Source: Candidatus Neomarinimicrobiota bacterium (GTDB lineage Bacteria; Fidelibacterota; UBA2242; B5-G15). Taken from it: a stretch of 64,000 bases of DNA. Shown here piece by piece: positions 56,327-64,000 of this stretch. Location of the stretch: NCBI GenBank assembly GCA_017656425.1, contig JACDNV010000001.1:1-64000 (forward strand). The letters run 5' to 3'. Position 1 is the stretch's first letter. Each line of letters starts with the position of its first letter. A model generated the notes under the pieces. That model worked only from the letters and a program-made list of their open reading frames with translations, was not told the origin of the DNA and did no database searches. The translations under genes and the position numbers were made by a program.

Positions 56327-57173
56327 TTGTTTCTTCCTCTTTATAAATTTCTAACACCTTTATCGATTTCCCTAATTCATCCAGTGGATAATCTTCAAAA
56401 TTCTCGTCATCAAATCTAATGGTAACCAATTTTTGAAAAATCTCTATCTTTTCTATATAACCTTGCTTTCCATCAATTTCTACTTTTGATCCATATGAAG
56501 GATAGTTTTTCAATACTTCAGCATACATATCATACTCATACCGAAAACAACACTTCAGTTTACCACAAGCCCCTGATATCTTAACTGGATTCATAGGTAA
56601 ATTTTGGTCTTTTACGTGCTTTGTCATCACAGGTTCAAATTTTGTTATCCACTGCCTACAACAAATTGGGAATCCACACGGACCAAATCCTCCAGCTTTC
56701 CTTATTTCCTCTCTGGAACTGATCTGCCTCATTTCAATCCTTGTTTTAAATTCCGCTGCTAAAATTTTTACGAGCTCACGGAAGTCGATTCTATCATCGG
56801 CAGTAAAATAGAAAGTAAGTTTTTTTCTATCCAAGCGATATTCAGCCTCAACAAGTTTCATTGGTAGGTCAAGCTCTTCTATTTTCTTTTTACAAAATTC
56901 AAAAGCATATATTTCCTTTATTCTATTCTCAACATTGGTCTTCATATCCGAAAGATAAGCTTTTCGCAGTATGCAGAAATTTTCACCATTGGGAACCTCT
57001 ACTTCATCTACATTTCTTTTGATCCCACATACCTCACCAATATCCTCTCCCCTATCCGCTTCCACGATAACCATATCCCCTGGAACTACTGGTAATTCCA
57101 GAGGATTTTCATAATATTGCTTATTACTACTCTTAAATTTTACTTTTATATAGTGTTTTAATTCCTCTTTCAT
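56313..57173 (-). CDS. ricT: PSP1/RicT (YaaT)-like protein
   Basis: The 286-residue protein has the PSP1 C-terminal domain with the cysteine-rich motif GFGPCGFPICCRQWI and then GACGKLKCCFRYEYD, the iron-sulfur ligands in the Bacillus Ric complex. There it aids RNase Y-dependent mRNA maturation. It follows holB with a 4-base overlap, as in Firmicutes (holB-yaaT). I see no ricA or ricF in this window, so any complex would be different or encoded elsewhere. Confidence 0.9.
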   Translation of the reverse strand: MKEELKHYIKVKFKSSNKQYYENPLELPVVPGDMVIVEADRGEDIGEVCGIKRNVDEVEVPNGENFCILRKAYLSDMKTNVENRIKEIYAFEFCKKKIEELDLPMKLVEAEYRLDRKKLTFYFTADDRIDFRELVKILAAEFKTRIEMRQISSREEIRKAGGFGPCGFPICCRQWITKFEPVMTKHVKDQNLPMNPVKISGACGKLKCCFRYEYDMYAEVLKNYPSYGSKVEIDGKQGYIEKIEIFQKLVTIRFDDENFEDYPLDELGKSIKVLEIYKEEETNEAE

Positions 57174-58297
57174 TTTCCTTTCCTACCAAGTTTCTCCTTG
57201 ATTTCAAACATCATATTCATCAGCGCCACGTTAATATATACGTTACTTTTCAGTAAATCAATACAATTATCCACAGCTTTATACAGCCCTTCACCATTAA
57301 AAAAGGGATAATTCTTTACGAATTTCTCCAGCCTATCTATCTTATCTGCCAAAATAATGTCTTCCATTATACCTCTGGATAAAAGAGTAGCATCACGGAA
57401 CCAGAATTGAATACACTTCATTATTAAAAAAAACTTTTTTCTATCACGCTTGTAATAATCAACCAGCTCATTTATTCTCTCTTTAATCTCCACTTTATCC
57501 CATTTCGCTACAGAAATGAGTAGATTTATCGAATAGTTAACTAAATCAGTAATATTGTAATTAATCAACTCATATACCTGTGTAATATTATATTCTGAAA
57601 ATCTTGCCAAAATATTTGCCATAGCCTCTTCTATTCCCATATCCCTTAGCTTTGATATCAATACCTCATGATTGATACTCGGGATGTAAACATGTTGACA
57701 TCTCGACTTTATTGTTGGCAAAATCATCTCTGGATGATCACTTAGAATCAAAAATGTTGTATCTGGAGGCGGCTCCTCGAGTATTTTTAAGAAAGCATTG
57801 CTCCCTTGCTCTGTTAGATTATGAGCATCAAAAACAATAACCACTCTTCTTGATGATTCCTGCGGTTTTAAATAGGCTCGTTTACGTATCATTCTTATAA
57901 AACTTATCGGTATACTGCGTGCGTTTGTTACTTGGAATTTTTTATAAGGATCTACTGCTTTTTCACGCAATATTGACTCTATTTCATCAAAAATCCTATT
58001 TGATACGCCCTTAAAAGGATCATCACCAGGAGATTCTTCTCTTTTTGGTAAGGGATACACAAAATCAAGATCTGGGTGTTCTAAATACTTTACCCTTGTA
58101 CATGATTCACATAACCCACATGGTGTCGATTCATTATTCTCACATAAAAGCATCCCTGCAAATTCAAGAGCTATAGCTTCAATGTTTGAAATATCTTTCC
58201 CATGCAAAAGATATGCATTGGAAATTCTTTTACTGAAAATTATTATTTTAAATTTATTTAACAGCTCTTCATTGTCCAAAATGTTAAAAAGGCTCAT
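57170..58297 (-). CDS. holB: DNA polymerase III delta' subunit
   Basis: The 375-residue clamp-loader subunit has an AAA+ N-terminal half with a zinc module (CENNESTPCGLCESCTRV), a changed Walker A (LLHGKDISN in place of GxxGxGKT), and NAFLKILEEPPPDTTFLILS followed by the SRC motif (TIKSRCQHV). The lost Walker A is normal for delta', which does not hydrolyse ATP. The C-terminal half is helical and divergent. It overlaps envC and ricT by 4 bases each. Confidence 0.9.
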   Translation of the reverse strand: MSLFNILDNEELLNKFKIIIFSKRISNAYLLHGKDISNIEAIALEFAGMLLCENNESTPCGLCESCTRVKYLEHPDLDFVYPLPKREESPGDDPFKGVSNRIFDEIESILREKAVDPYKKFQVTNARSIPISFIRMIRKRAYLKPQESSRRVVIVFDAHNLTEQGSNAFLKILEEPPPDTTFLILSDHPEMILPTIKSRCQHVYIPSINHEVLISKLRDMGIEEAMANILARFSEYNITQVYELINYNITDLVNYSINLLISVAKWDKVEIKERINELVDYYKRDRKKFFLIMKCIQFWFRDATLLSRGIMEDIILADKIDRLEKFVKNYPFFNGEGLYKAVDNCIDLLKSNVYINVALMNMMFEIKEKLGRKGK

Positions 58298-59508
58298 GTC
58301 TTTCTAGCTAACCACTCTTCTGGATTTAGCTTCGTCTTATTTTTCCATACCTCAAAGTGTAATAACGCACCTTCGAGTGAACCAGTATCACCAACAGATG
58401 CAATTACTGTACCTATTCGAATATATTGTCCCTCAGCCACATATACTTCGTCTACATGAGTGTAGACCGTGTAAAATCCTGATCCATGATCAATTATTAT
58501 GGTATTTCCATACCCTCTGATATATGTAATGGTTGTTACAACACCATCGAGAACAGCTCTTACTGGGGCACCCTTTCTCGCTCTTATATCAATACCCGGA
58601 TTTTCAGTTATGGTCTTTAACCTTGGGTGTTTATGTAATCCGAACCTTCCAATGATTTCACCTTCAACAGGCCAAATGAGGCTCCCTTTCATACTATAGA
58701 AAGGCTCTTTCTCTCGTACTCCAGCAATCTCTCTTTGACGATCAATTTCCTTCTGCCTTTTATCTCTTTCCTTTTCAAGATCAGCTATAAGATTCTGTAA
58801 TTCCTTTATTGCTTTTTCCTTTTCTTTAACTTTTGAAGCTAAATATTTCTTATTTCTCCTTGCCTGAGCCAGCTGTCTCTCTCTGCTCCTTTTAATCTTT
58901 CTGATTCTATTCTGATACCTCTCTTTCTCTTTTATAATTTTTTCCCTCTGCTCAAGCTCCTTTTCTAAAACAATTTTCCTTTTATCTAATTTGGTAATGT
59001 TATCCTTTATTTCATTTATGTTTCTTCTATCAATTTCAGCAAGTATATTGAGATATTTATAACGATAAATAGCCTGATTTATCGAATTAGAACTTAAGAT
59101 TAAACTCAAGTCGTGAGTCCTGCCATTCTTATATAGATAAACCACCCTTTTCGCAAAATTCTCCTTTAGCTTATCAAGCTTATACTTCAGCTCATTAATT
59201 ACCAACCTCGACCTTTGAATTTCAATTTCGCACCTTTTTTGTCCTTCCCTTAGCTCACGCAGAACCTTTTGTATGATCATTATCTCTTTTTCAGTATCCG
59301 CTAATTTAGACAACAAATCTCTTTCTTTTAGTCTTTCAGATTCAAGTTTCTTCCTGAACTGCTTAAGCTCTTTTTTCACTCTCTCAAGCTCCTGCTCTCG
59401 TACCTTTATCTGGTTATCAATCGCTCTTATTTCTTTATCAGTTAATTGAGCAAAAACCTCCAGACTCGAGATTAATAGTAATGCAACCATTACAACTTTG
59501 TTTTTCAT
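58294..59508 (-). CDS. EnvC-like murein hydrolase activator (degenerate LytM domain)
   Basis: The 404-residue protein has a signal peptide (MKNKVVMVALLLISSLEVFA), about 230 residues of coiled coil, and a C-terminal M23/LytM domain (GRFGLHKHPRLK, RGYGNTIIIDHGSGFYTVYT, GALLHFEVW). The first metal ligand, His in an HxGxD context, is replaced (ENPGIDIRA), while later His residues remain. As in E. coli EnvC, loss of metal binding suggests that it activates a cell-wall amidase during division rather than cutting peptidoglycan. It heads the minus-strand run. Confidence 0.87.
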   Translation of the reverse strand: MKNKVVMVALLLISSLEVFAQLTDKEIRAIDNQIKVREQELERVKKELKQFRKKLESERLKERDLLSKLADTEKEIMIIQKVLRELREGQKRCEIEIQRSRLVINELKYKLDKLKENFAKRVVYLYKNGRTHDLSLILSSNSINQAIYRYKYLNILAEIDRRNINEIKDNITKLDKRKIVLEKELEQREKIIKEKERYQNRIRKIKRSRERQLAQARRNKKYLASKVKEKEKAIKELQNLIADLEKERDKRQKEIDRQREIAGVREKEPFYSMKGSLIWPVEGEIIGRFGLHKHPRLKTITENPGIDIRARKGAPVRAVLDGVVTTITYIRGYGNTIIIDHGSGFYTVYTHVDEVYVAEGQYIRIGTVIASVGDTGSLEGALLHFEVWKNKTKLNPEEWLARKT

Positions 59509-59602
59509 TTCAATATCATTTCTTTATATCAACACCAATAAGTTATAAAATTTTTTTAATAATTTTATTATATTAATAAAATAGACAAATGGGTGCTTTA
59601 TC

Positions 59603-60115
59603 ATGGAAACAATCTGGGAATCAATTTTAAAAACTGAAAAATCAAATGAAGAAGACTCCCTTTCGATCCTCAAAAAAATTCCACTTTTTAACAATCTATC
59701 GAACAAAGAATTAAAGGAAGTTGAAAAGATTATGTACTACCGCCATTTCAGAGAAAATGAGCATATCTTTCATCAAGGAGACCCAGGACTTGGAATGTAC
59801 ATAATCGTAAAAGGAATGGTAAAAATTATCGATGAAAAAGCTGAAACAGGCAAAAACATTATAGCAATTTTAAATAAAGGAGATTTTTTTGGTGAACTTT
59901 CACTCCTTGCGGAAGAACCAAGAAGTGCATCCGCAATCTCCAGTGAAGAATCGGCAATATTGGGATTTTTCCGCCCTGATTTTCTTGATCTATTAAAAAG
60001 AAAGCCTAAACTCGGTAATAAAATATTACTTAATCTTGCTAATATCATAGGGGAACGATTAAAAAAAACCAATCAACTTTTAATTGAGGAAAGAAAAAAA
60101 TCTGGGAAAATTTGA
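59603..60115 (+). CDS. Small cyclic-nucleotide-binding-domain protein
   Basis: The 170-residue protein is one CNMP-binding domain (FRENEHIFHQGDPGLGMYII, KGDFFGELSLLAEEPRSASA) with a helical tail. The phosphate-binding segment FFGELSLL and SAS follow the family. There is no helix-turn-helix, so it is not a CRP-type regulator; it may sense cAMP or c-di-nucleotides and act on a partner. Its stop overlaps the start of the AI-2E-family permease gene by 4 bases, making that protein a candidate partner. Confidence 0.85.
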   Translation: METIWESILKTEKSNEEDSLSILKKIPLFNNLSNKELKEVEKIMYYRHFRENEHIFHQGDPGLGMYIIVKGMVKIIDEKAETGKNIIAILNKGDFFGELSLLAEEPRSASAISSEESAILGFFRPDFLDLLKRKPKLGNKILLNLANIIGERLKKTNQLLIEERKKSGKI

Positions 60116-61191
60116 TGAACAATGGAAATCCAACTGAAAAATTTTATCAATTTTTAACAAGAATAATAATCGTAGTTCTTACTTTCGTAGCTATTTATTT
60201 AATATTTCCATATACAAAAACTTTCATAGTAATACTTATTATTTCATGGTTATTGAGCTTGTTATTCGGTCCAATTGTTGATTATTTTGAAAGCATCAGT
60301 ATATCAAGAACAGCTGGTTCAATAATAGTCATCTTGTTTATAATAGCTGCTACAGCTTTCTCACTAAGTTTTTTAATACCGGTTATTATAAAATCAATAG
60401 AAGCTATTATTGGAAAGTTGCAGGGAAATACCATTTCTATTTTTAGAATAAAGTTAGAAGAATTTTTCACTCGCTATTTTAACAAACCAGAGATGGCCGA
60501 TGAAATTATATCCAAGGTGAATAATTACTCTGTCCAGCTTTTATCATCTTCCCTAAGTGCTTTAAAAAATATCGGTTCCCTTATAGCAACGGCCGTAATA
60601 ATACCATTTGTAACTTTTTTCTTAATGAAAGATTCAAGAAAATTTAAAAAGGCATTAATATCTCAGATACCCAATAAATATTTTGAATTGAGCCTGAACG
60701 TAATGCATAAAATTGGGGATCAGGTATCAAGCTATCTTCGTGGGCAGGCTATCGATGCATTGCTCGTTGGTATTCTTTCAACTATAGGTCTATTTATTGT
60801 CAATATATTCCTGAATAATCCAGTTCCATACTTTATTTTTGTTGGGATGCTTGCAGGACTTGCTAACCTCATTCCCTATTTAGGACCTGTCGTTGGAGCC
60901 ATTCCAGCTCTCGTAATTGCGATAATAACAAATCCACCAAATCTATTAATGGTTCTAATATGGATTGTTATAGCATTTATTTTAGTTCAGCTGATAGACA
61001 ATACCATAATATCACCCCTTGTTGTATCTAAAAGCGTTAATATGCATCCCCTTACTGTTGTGGCGGCGGTCCTTATAGGCAGTAAACTAGCAGGTCCCCT
61101 AGGAATGCTTTTTGCCGTTCCTTTCGTCGGCGTTGTTAAAGTAATGATTTCAGAAATTTCCTGGGGTATAAAAAACTACCAATCTATTTAA
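60112..61191 (+). CDS. AI-2E family transporter
   Basis: The 359-residue membrane protein has the PF01594 layout: two N-terminal helices, a pair more, a soluble segment (about 100-140), and a C-terminal group of helices with AGLANLIPYLGPVVGAIPAL and LVVSKSVNMHPLTVVAAVLI. Family members include TqsA (autoinducer-2 export) and Na/H antiporters; the substrate here is open. Its stop codon TAA is directly next to the stop of the convergent gene, with no base between. Confidence 0.9.
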   Translation: MMNNGNPTEKFYQFLTRIIIVVLTFVAIYLIFPYTKTFIVILIISWLLSLLFGPIVDYFESISISRTAGSIIVILFIIAATAFSLSFLIPVIIKSIEAIIGKLQGNTISIFRIKLEEFFTRYFNKPEMADEIISKVNNYSVQLLSSSLSALKNIGSLIATAVIIPFVTFFLMKDSRKFKKALISQIPNKYFELSLNVMHKIGDQVSSYLRGQAIDALLVGILSTIGLFIVNIFLNNPVPYFIFVGMLAGLANLIPYLGPVVGAIPALVIAIITNPPNLLMVLIWIVIAFILVQLIDNTIISPLVVSKSVNMHPLTVVAAVLIGSKLAGPLGMLFAVPFVGVVKVMISEISWGIKNYQSI

Positions 61192-62949
61192 TTAATATTT
61201 CTCAATGGCAAATAAAATACCGTTTTGAAAATATAAATGGAGCTCTCCTTCCGGTAATAGATAATATATCCAGAGTGAATATTCATTTTTCACCCTATCC
61301 TCAACTACAGATTTAAAAATTGGTTCTCCAGCAATTTTCAATATTTCCGAATTGGTCATCCCTATATCAATCATCTCCATACTGGTCACACTTACAATTT
61401 TTGCCCTATATTTATTTAATTGTTCCCTCGAAACAGCATTTCTTTCATTTTCAATTTTAATCTGAAGTAGATCCACAACATCCTGAATCTCAGGTTTTAT
61501 ATCATCACTTATCTTTGAAGCTTTTTTTAAATACTCGATAGCAAGCTCAATATTCTTTTCTGAAATTAATGCTTCTGCATCAGACAGATACCCTTCAGCT
61601 ACCTTTTTCAGCCAGGCGTTAACTTTTGGCTTAAGGGAAGGATCAGACCGGACAGCCTTTTCAAAATATTCAGTGGCTCTACCCCAGATTCCATATTTAG
61701 CAAGTAATTCACCCCTCTTAAGATAATAATAACCAATGTATTTCCTTGTATATTTTGCAGAACCCTTTACTTTAGATTTTAAAACTAATTCAATTCCCTT
61801 CGATGCCTCATCAAAATTACCTCTATCAAGCAAATTATCAAGTTCTTTCTCAAACTTTTTTATTGCTACCAGGGAAATAGAATCAACCTGTCGCAAAATT
61901 TCAGGGTTCTTTGAAACACAAGCGCTCTGTAAATGCTCCAGCGCCTTTAAATTTTCCCCCCTATAAATCTTACTAACTGCACTATCTATATGAATTGTGG
62001 AAATTTTGTCATTACATAGCTCAATCATATATTCAGCTTTTTTTACCTTTGGGTGCTCTGGGTAATTCTTTATAAATTCCAAAAATTTTGCTTTAGCAAG
62101 TGAATAATTACTGGATATATATAATTTTCTGCCTTCGTCACCAACAGTTGGTTTACCTCCCTTTAGAAAACTAACTGATAGTAATAGAGAGATTGAGTTC
62201 AATTTAATCCTATCGATCGGGGAAATATTATATTTATCATTAACCTCCTTCATTTTATCAAAATTCAGTCTGAATTCAATTCCGATTGAGTTCCTGAAAC
62301 CTGATTCATATTCCTGAGATGAAAGTCTACGATAACCGAAGGAAATAGATAGTAAATTTCCCGTTGTTGTCAGGTATTTTTTCCCCTCAATATTTCTATA
62401 AAACGATGCCATTAAGCTAGCATAATCCAATTTTGTAAATATTATATCAACATAACTTAGCTGATATATAAAACTCTGAGTCAATTTGAAACCATATGCC
62501 TCAGATTTAAAAAACATTTCATGGCCAGATACCGGGATTTTATTATGCCAGTGAGAAGGTAGACCAACCCTGCTTGGGCCTACTCCATAAAAAAAACCAA
62601 CGCCAATTAATATATCGATAAAATTTTGTTTGAAAAGTCTATTTAAAATATTGTATTTAATAGGTTCAAGCTCCGCAAATATTAAAAATCTTGAATTGAA
62701 ATTATTGAAGCCGGGAAATTCCGTCTCAGTAGAATCAAGTCTTAAGGAACTTCTCACAGAAGGCATAAAAAGGAATCCGGTTTTAAAATCGATTAAATTA
62801 TACGTAAATGGGATACGGTATTCTATCGGACTTTTAAATATATCTGAGGCTTTAAAAAAAATATCATACTTTTCCCATGGATATATTGTTCCTATAATGG
62901 AAAGTGTAATTACTGCTAATTTTAATATTGATTTATTCATTCCATACAT
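61192..62949 (-). CDS. Envelope protein: beta-rich region, TPR repeats and BamE-like tail
   Basis: The 585-residue protein has a signal peptide (core ILKLAVITLSIIGTIYPW). Residues 30 to about 285 have alternating strands rich in aromatic and Gly residues, like an outer-membrane barrel. TPR-like helices follow at about 295-510 (YSLAKAKFLEFIKNYPEHPK, KRGELLAKYGIWGRATEYFE). The C-terminal 70 residues (IDIGMTNSEILKIAGEP...SLWIYYL...LHLYFQNGILFAIEKY) have a BamE/SmpA-like pattern. I know no family with all three parts. ATG 62949 and 62940 are both possible starts. A role in outer-membrane assembly or lipid/protein trafficking is inference. Confidence 0.6.
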   Translation of the reverse strand: MYGMNKSILKLAVITLSIIGTIYPWEKYDIFFKASDIFKSPIEYRIPFTYNLIDFKTGFLFMPSVRSSLRLDSTETEFPGFNNFNSRFLIFAELEPIKYNILNRLFKQNFIDILIGVGFFYGVGPSRVGLPSHWHNKIPVSGHEMFFKSEAYGFKLTQSFIYQLSYVDIIFTKLDYASLMASFYRNIEGKKYLTTTGNLLSISFGYRRLSSQEYESGFRNSIGIEFRLNFDKMKEVNDKYNISPIDRIKLNSISLLLSVSFLKGGKPTVGDEGRKLYISSNYSLAKAKFLEFIKNYPEHPKVKKAEYMIELCNDKISTIHIDSAVSKIYRGENLKALEHLQSACVSKNPEILRQVDSISLVAIKKFEKELDNLLDRGNFDEASKGIELVLKSKVKGSAKYTRKYIGYYYLKRGELLAKYGIWGRATEYFEKAVRSDPSLKPKVNAWLKKVAEGYLSDAEALISEKNIELAIEYLKKASKISDDIKPEIQDVVDLLQIKIENERNAVSREQLNKYRAKIVSVTSMEMIDIGMTNSEILKIAGEPIFKSVVEDRVKNEYSLWIYYLLPEGELHLYFQNGILFAIEKY

Positions 62950-63065
62950 AAAATATAAAACTGTTTTAAATTAAAAAAGGATAGAATTGATTGGAAAAAG
63001 TATCTCAATCCCTTTGAAAAACCTGAAAATTATTTTAAAATCTATGACAATTACAGGAGGTGATA

Positions 63066-63707
63066 ATGAGGTTAAATTTTTGCTCATTGCTAATTATATC
63101 CATATTTGTATCAATTGCATTTTCTAAAGCACCAGAAATCATCAAACTAAACCCACCCGATATGAAGAAAGGAAGTTTAACAATGGAAGCATTCAAATTA
63201 AGAAAATCTACAAGAGAATTTGACACAAAGGATTTAAGCCTTCAGGATCTATCAGATCTTCTCTGGGCTGCCAACGGGGTAAATCGCCCTGAAGAGAAAA
63301 AACGTACTGCACCATCTGCAATCAATGCGCAGGATATAGACATATATGTAGTCACAAAAGAAGCAGTATATCTCTATAATGCTTTTGAAAATCAATTAGA
63401 AAAGATTACTGATGGTGATTACAGGAACATTGTTGCTGGAAGACAGGAAAATATGGCTGTAGCTCCGGTGTTTCTCGTACTTGTATCCGACTTATCAAGA
63501 TTTAGGTTTGGAGATGAATCAACGAAATTAACCTGGGCAGCGATGGATGCGGGAATTGTATCCCAGAATATATCGATCTTTTGTGCATCCAGAAACCTTG
63601 CAACTGTACCAAGAGCGACAATGGACAAAGATAAACTAAGAAAAATATTGAAACTAAAAGATTCACAAAAGCTAATGCTAAATCATCCTGTGTCGTATAT
63701 GAAATAA
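63066..63707 (+). CDS. Exported SagB-like nitroreductase-family protein
   Basis: The 213-residue protein has a signal peptide (MRLNFCSLLIISIFVSIAFS) and a nitroreductase fold of the SagB/ThcOx type: FKLRKSTREF (FMN phosphate site), DLSDLLWAANGVNRPE, RTAPSAINAQDIDIYVVT, and AAMDAGIVSQNISIFCASRN. It should bind FMN and oxidise or reduce a small molecule. Export is unusual for a flavoenzyme of this kind and would need periplasmic flavin loading. The ATG is fixed by AGGAGG 5 bases upstream. No cyclodehydratase or peptide precursor gene is nearby. Confidence 0.85.
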   Translation: MRLNFCSLLIISIFVSIAFSKAPEIIKLNPPDMKKGSLTMEAFKLRKSTREFDTKDLSLQDLSDLLWAANGVNRPEEKKRTAPSAINAQDIDIYVVTKEAVYLYNAFENQLEKITDGDYRNIVAGRQENMAVAPVFLVLVSDLSRFRFGDESTKLTWAAMDAGIVSQNISIFCASRNLATVPRATMDKDKLRKILKLKDSQKLMLNHPVSYMK

Positions 63708-63805
63708 CATTAAATCTGACCCCTGATCTCTAAAACGAAGAAATTTTATTAAGCTCCTCTCTCATGCCTGAAACTTTATTGGACAAAAAATTTTGCCAGA
63801 AGCCT

Positions 63806-64000
63806 TTAGATCAAAAAGGGAATAAGAGCTTTTCTATTTTCAGGATAATTCTCAAAGTTTTCCTTATACCATTTATGACTGGACAAAGCCCTCGGTAGCA
63901 GGTTAATAACCGTCCAGAAAAAGAAGGAAAAGCCTGCCACATTCGAAACAATCAAAAACCAACCAAACCACTCCAGAATTTCACCAAAGTAGTTCGGACA
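63806..64000 (-). CDS. Steroid 5-alpha-reductase (DUF1295) family protein, C-terminal part
   Basis: Only the last 64 codons are inside the window; the gene begins beyond 64000. The piece reads CPNYFGEILEWFGWFLIV...LLPRALSSHKWYKENFENYP...RKALIPFLI, the C-terminal signature of 3-oxo-5-alpha-steroid 4-dehydrogenase/DUF1295 proteins, membrane NADPH-dependent reductases. In bacteria the substrate is generally unknown (lipid or quinone-like enones). Confidence 0.85.
   Translation of the reverse strand, partial: CPNYFGEILEWFGWFLIVSNVAGFSFFFWTVINLLPRALSSHKWYKENFENYPENRKALIPFLI

Noticed and set aside
57170-58297. Degenerate Walker A in holB as a sign of a broken gene
   Set aside because: Loss of this motif is normal for the delta' subunit; the frame is intact and translationally coupled.
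1-64000. CRISPR arrays, prophage or retroelement genes
   Set aside because: No regularly spaced direct repeats, integrase, capsid or reverse transcriptase sequences were seen.

Overview
The window is about 64 kb of AT-rich bacterial DNA (roughly one third G+C by eye) from a diderm. Several secreted proteins end in type IX secretion (T9SS) sorting domains of the YPNPFNP...GxYxYxI...KKMxLxK type. There is a PorV/PorQ-family barrel, a carboxypeptidase-regulatory-domain TonB receptor and an LPS heptose gene (rfaE2). Many starts carry a strong AGGAGG-like Shine-Dalgarno site, which is unlike typical Bacteroidetes. Together this suggests an FCB-group relative such as Marinimicrobia, Calditrichota or a KSB1-type lineage; the phylum is an inference.

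Layout. 1-11.4 kb (+): the transcription/translation core, tuf(end)-rpmG-tRNA-Trp-secE-nusG-rplKAJL-rpoBC. 11.6-22.9 kb (-): cell-surface genes in two transcription units, each ended by a strong hairpin terminator. The first holds a small T9SS protein with a ThuA-like module and a large protein carrying the same module plus two LamG-like domains. The second holds a TonB receptor, a T9SS surface protein and a PorV/PorQ barrel. 22.9-28.6 kb: a decayed IS256/Mutator transposase, a DMT permease, a YhaN/YhaO (SbcC/SbcD-like) pair and a decayed response-regulator receiver fragment. 28.6-36.8 kb: a secreted CotH-kinase protein with a T9SS tail, a secreted type I pullulanase and, convergent to it, an inverting-type GH97 alpha-glucosidase; the last two suggest alpha-glucan use. 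37.3-39.5 kb (+): atypical peroxiredoxin, DUF2892 membrane protein, FmdB zinc ribbon and MFS permease.

39.4-59.5 kb is a long, nearly unbroken minus-strand housekeeping run. In transcription order it reads envC, holB, ricT, metG, tatD, rsmA, a giant two-enzyme phosphoglycosyl transferase, serS, class II aldolase, plsC, DUF2851, rfaE2, mltD, sppA, HU, a 31-residue basic ribosomal-type protein, xseA, xseB, nadK and an aldo/keto reductase. Many neighbours overlap by 4 nt. The end of the window holds a CNMP-binding protein with an AI-2E permease, a barrel/TPR/BamE-like protein, an exported SagB-like nitroreductase and the C-terminus of a steroid 5-alpha-reductase-family protein.

The most notable points are the fusion of two unrelated phosphoglycosyl transferase families in one 850-residue protein with both active sites apparently intact, the surface cassette with a twin ThuA-like module, and the barrel/TPR/BamE-like protein.
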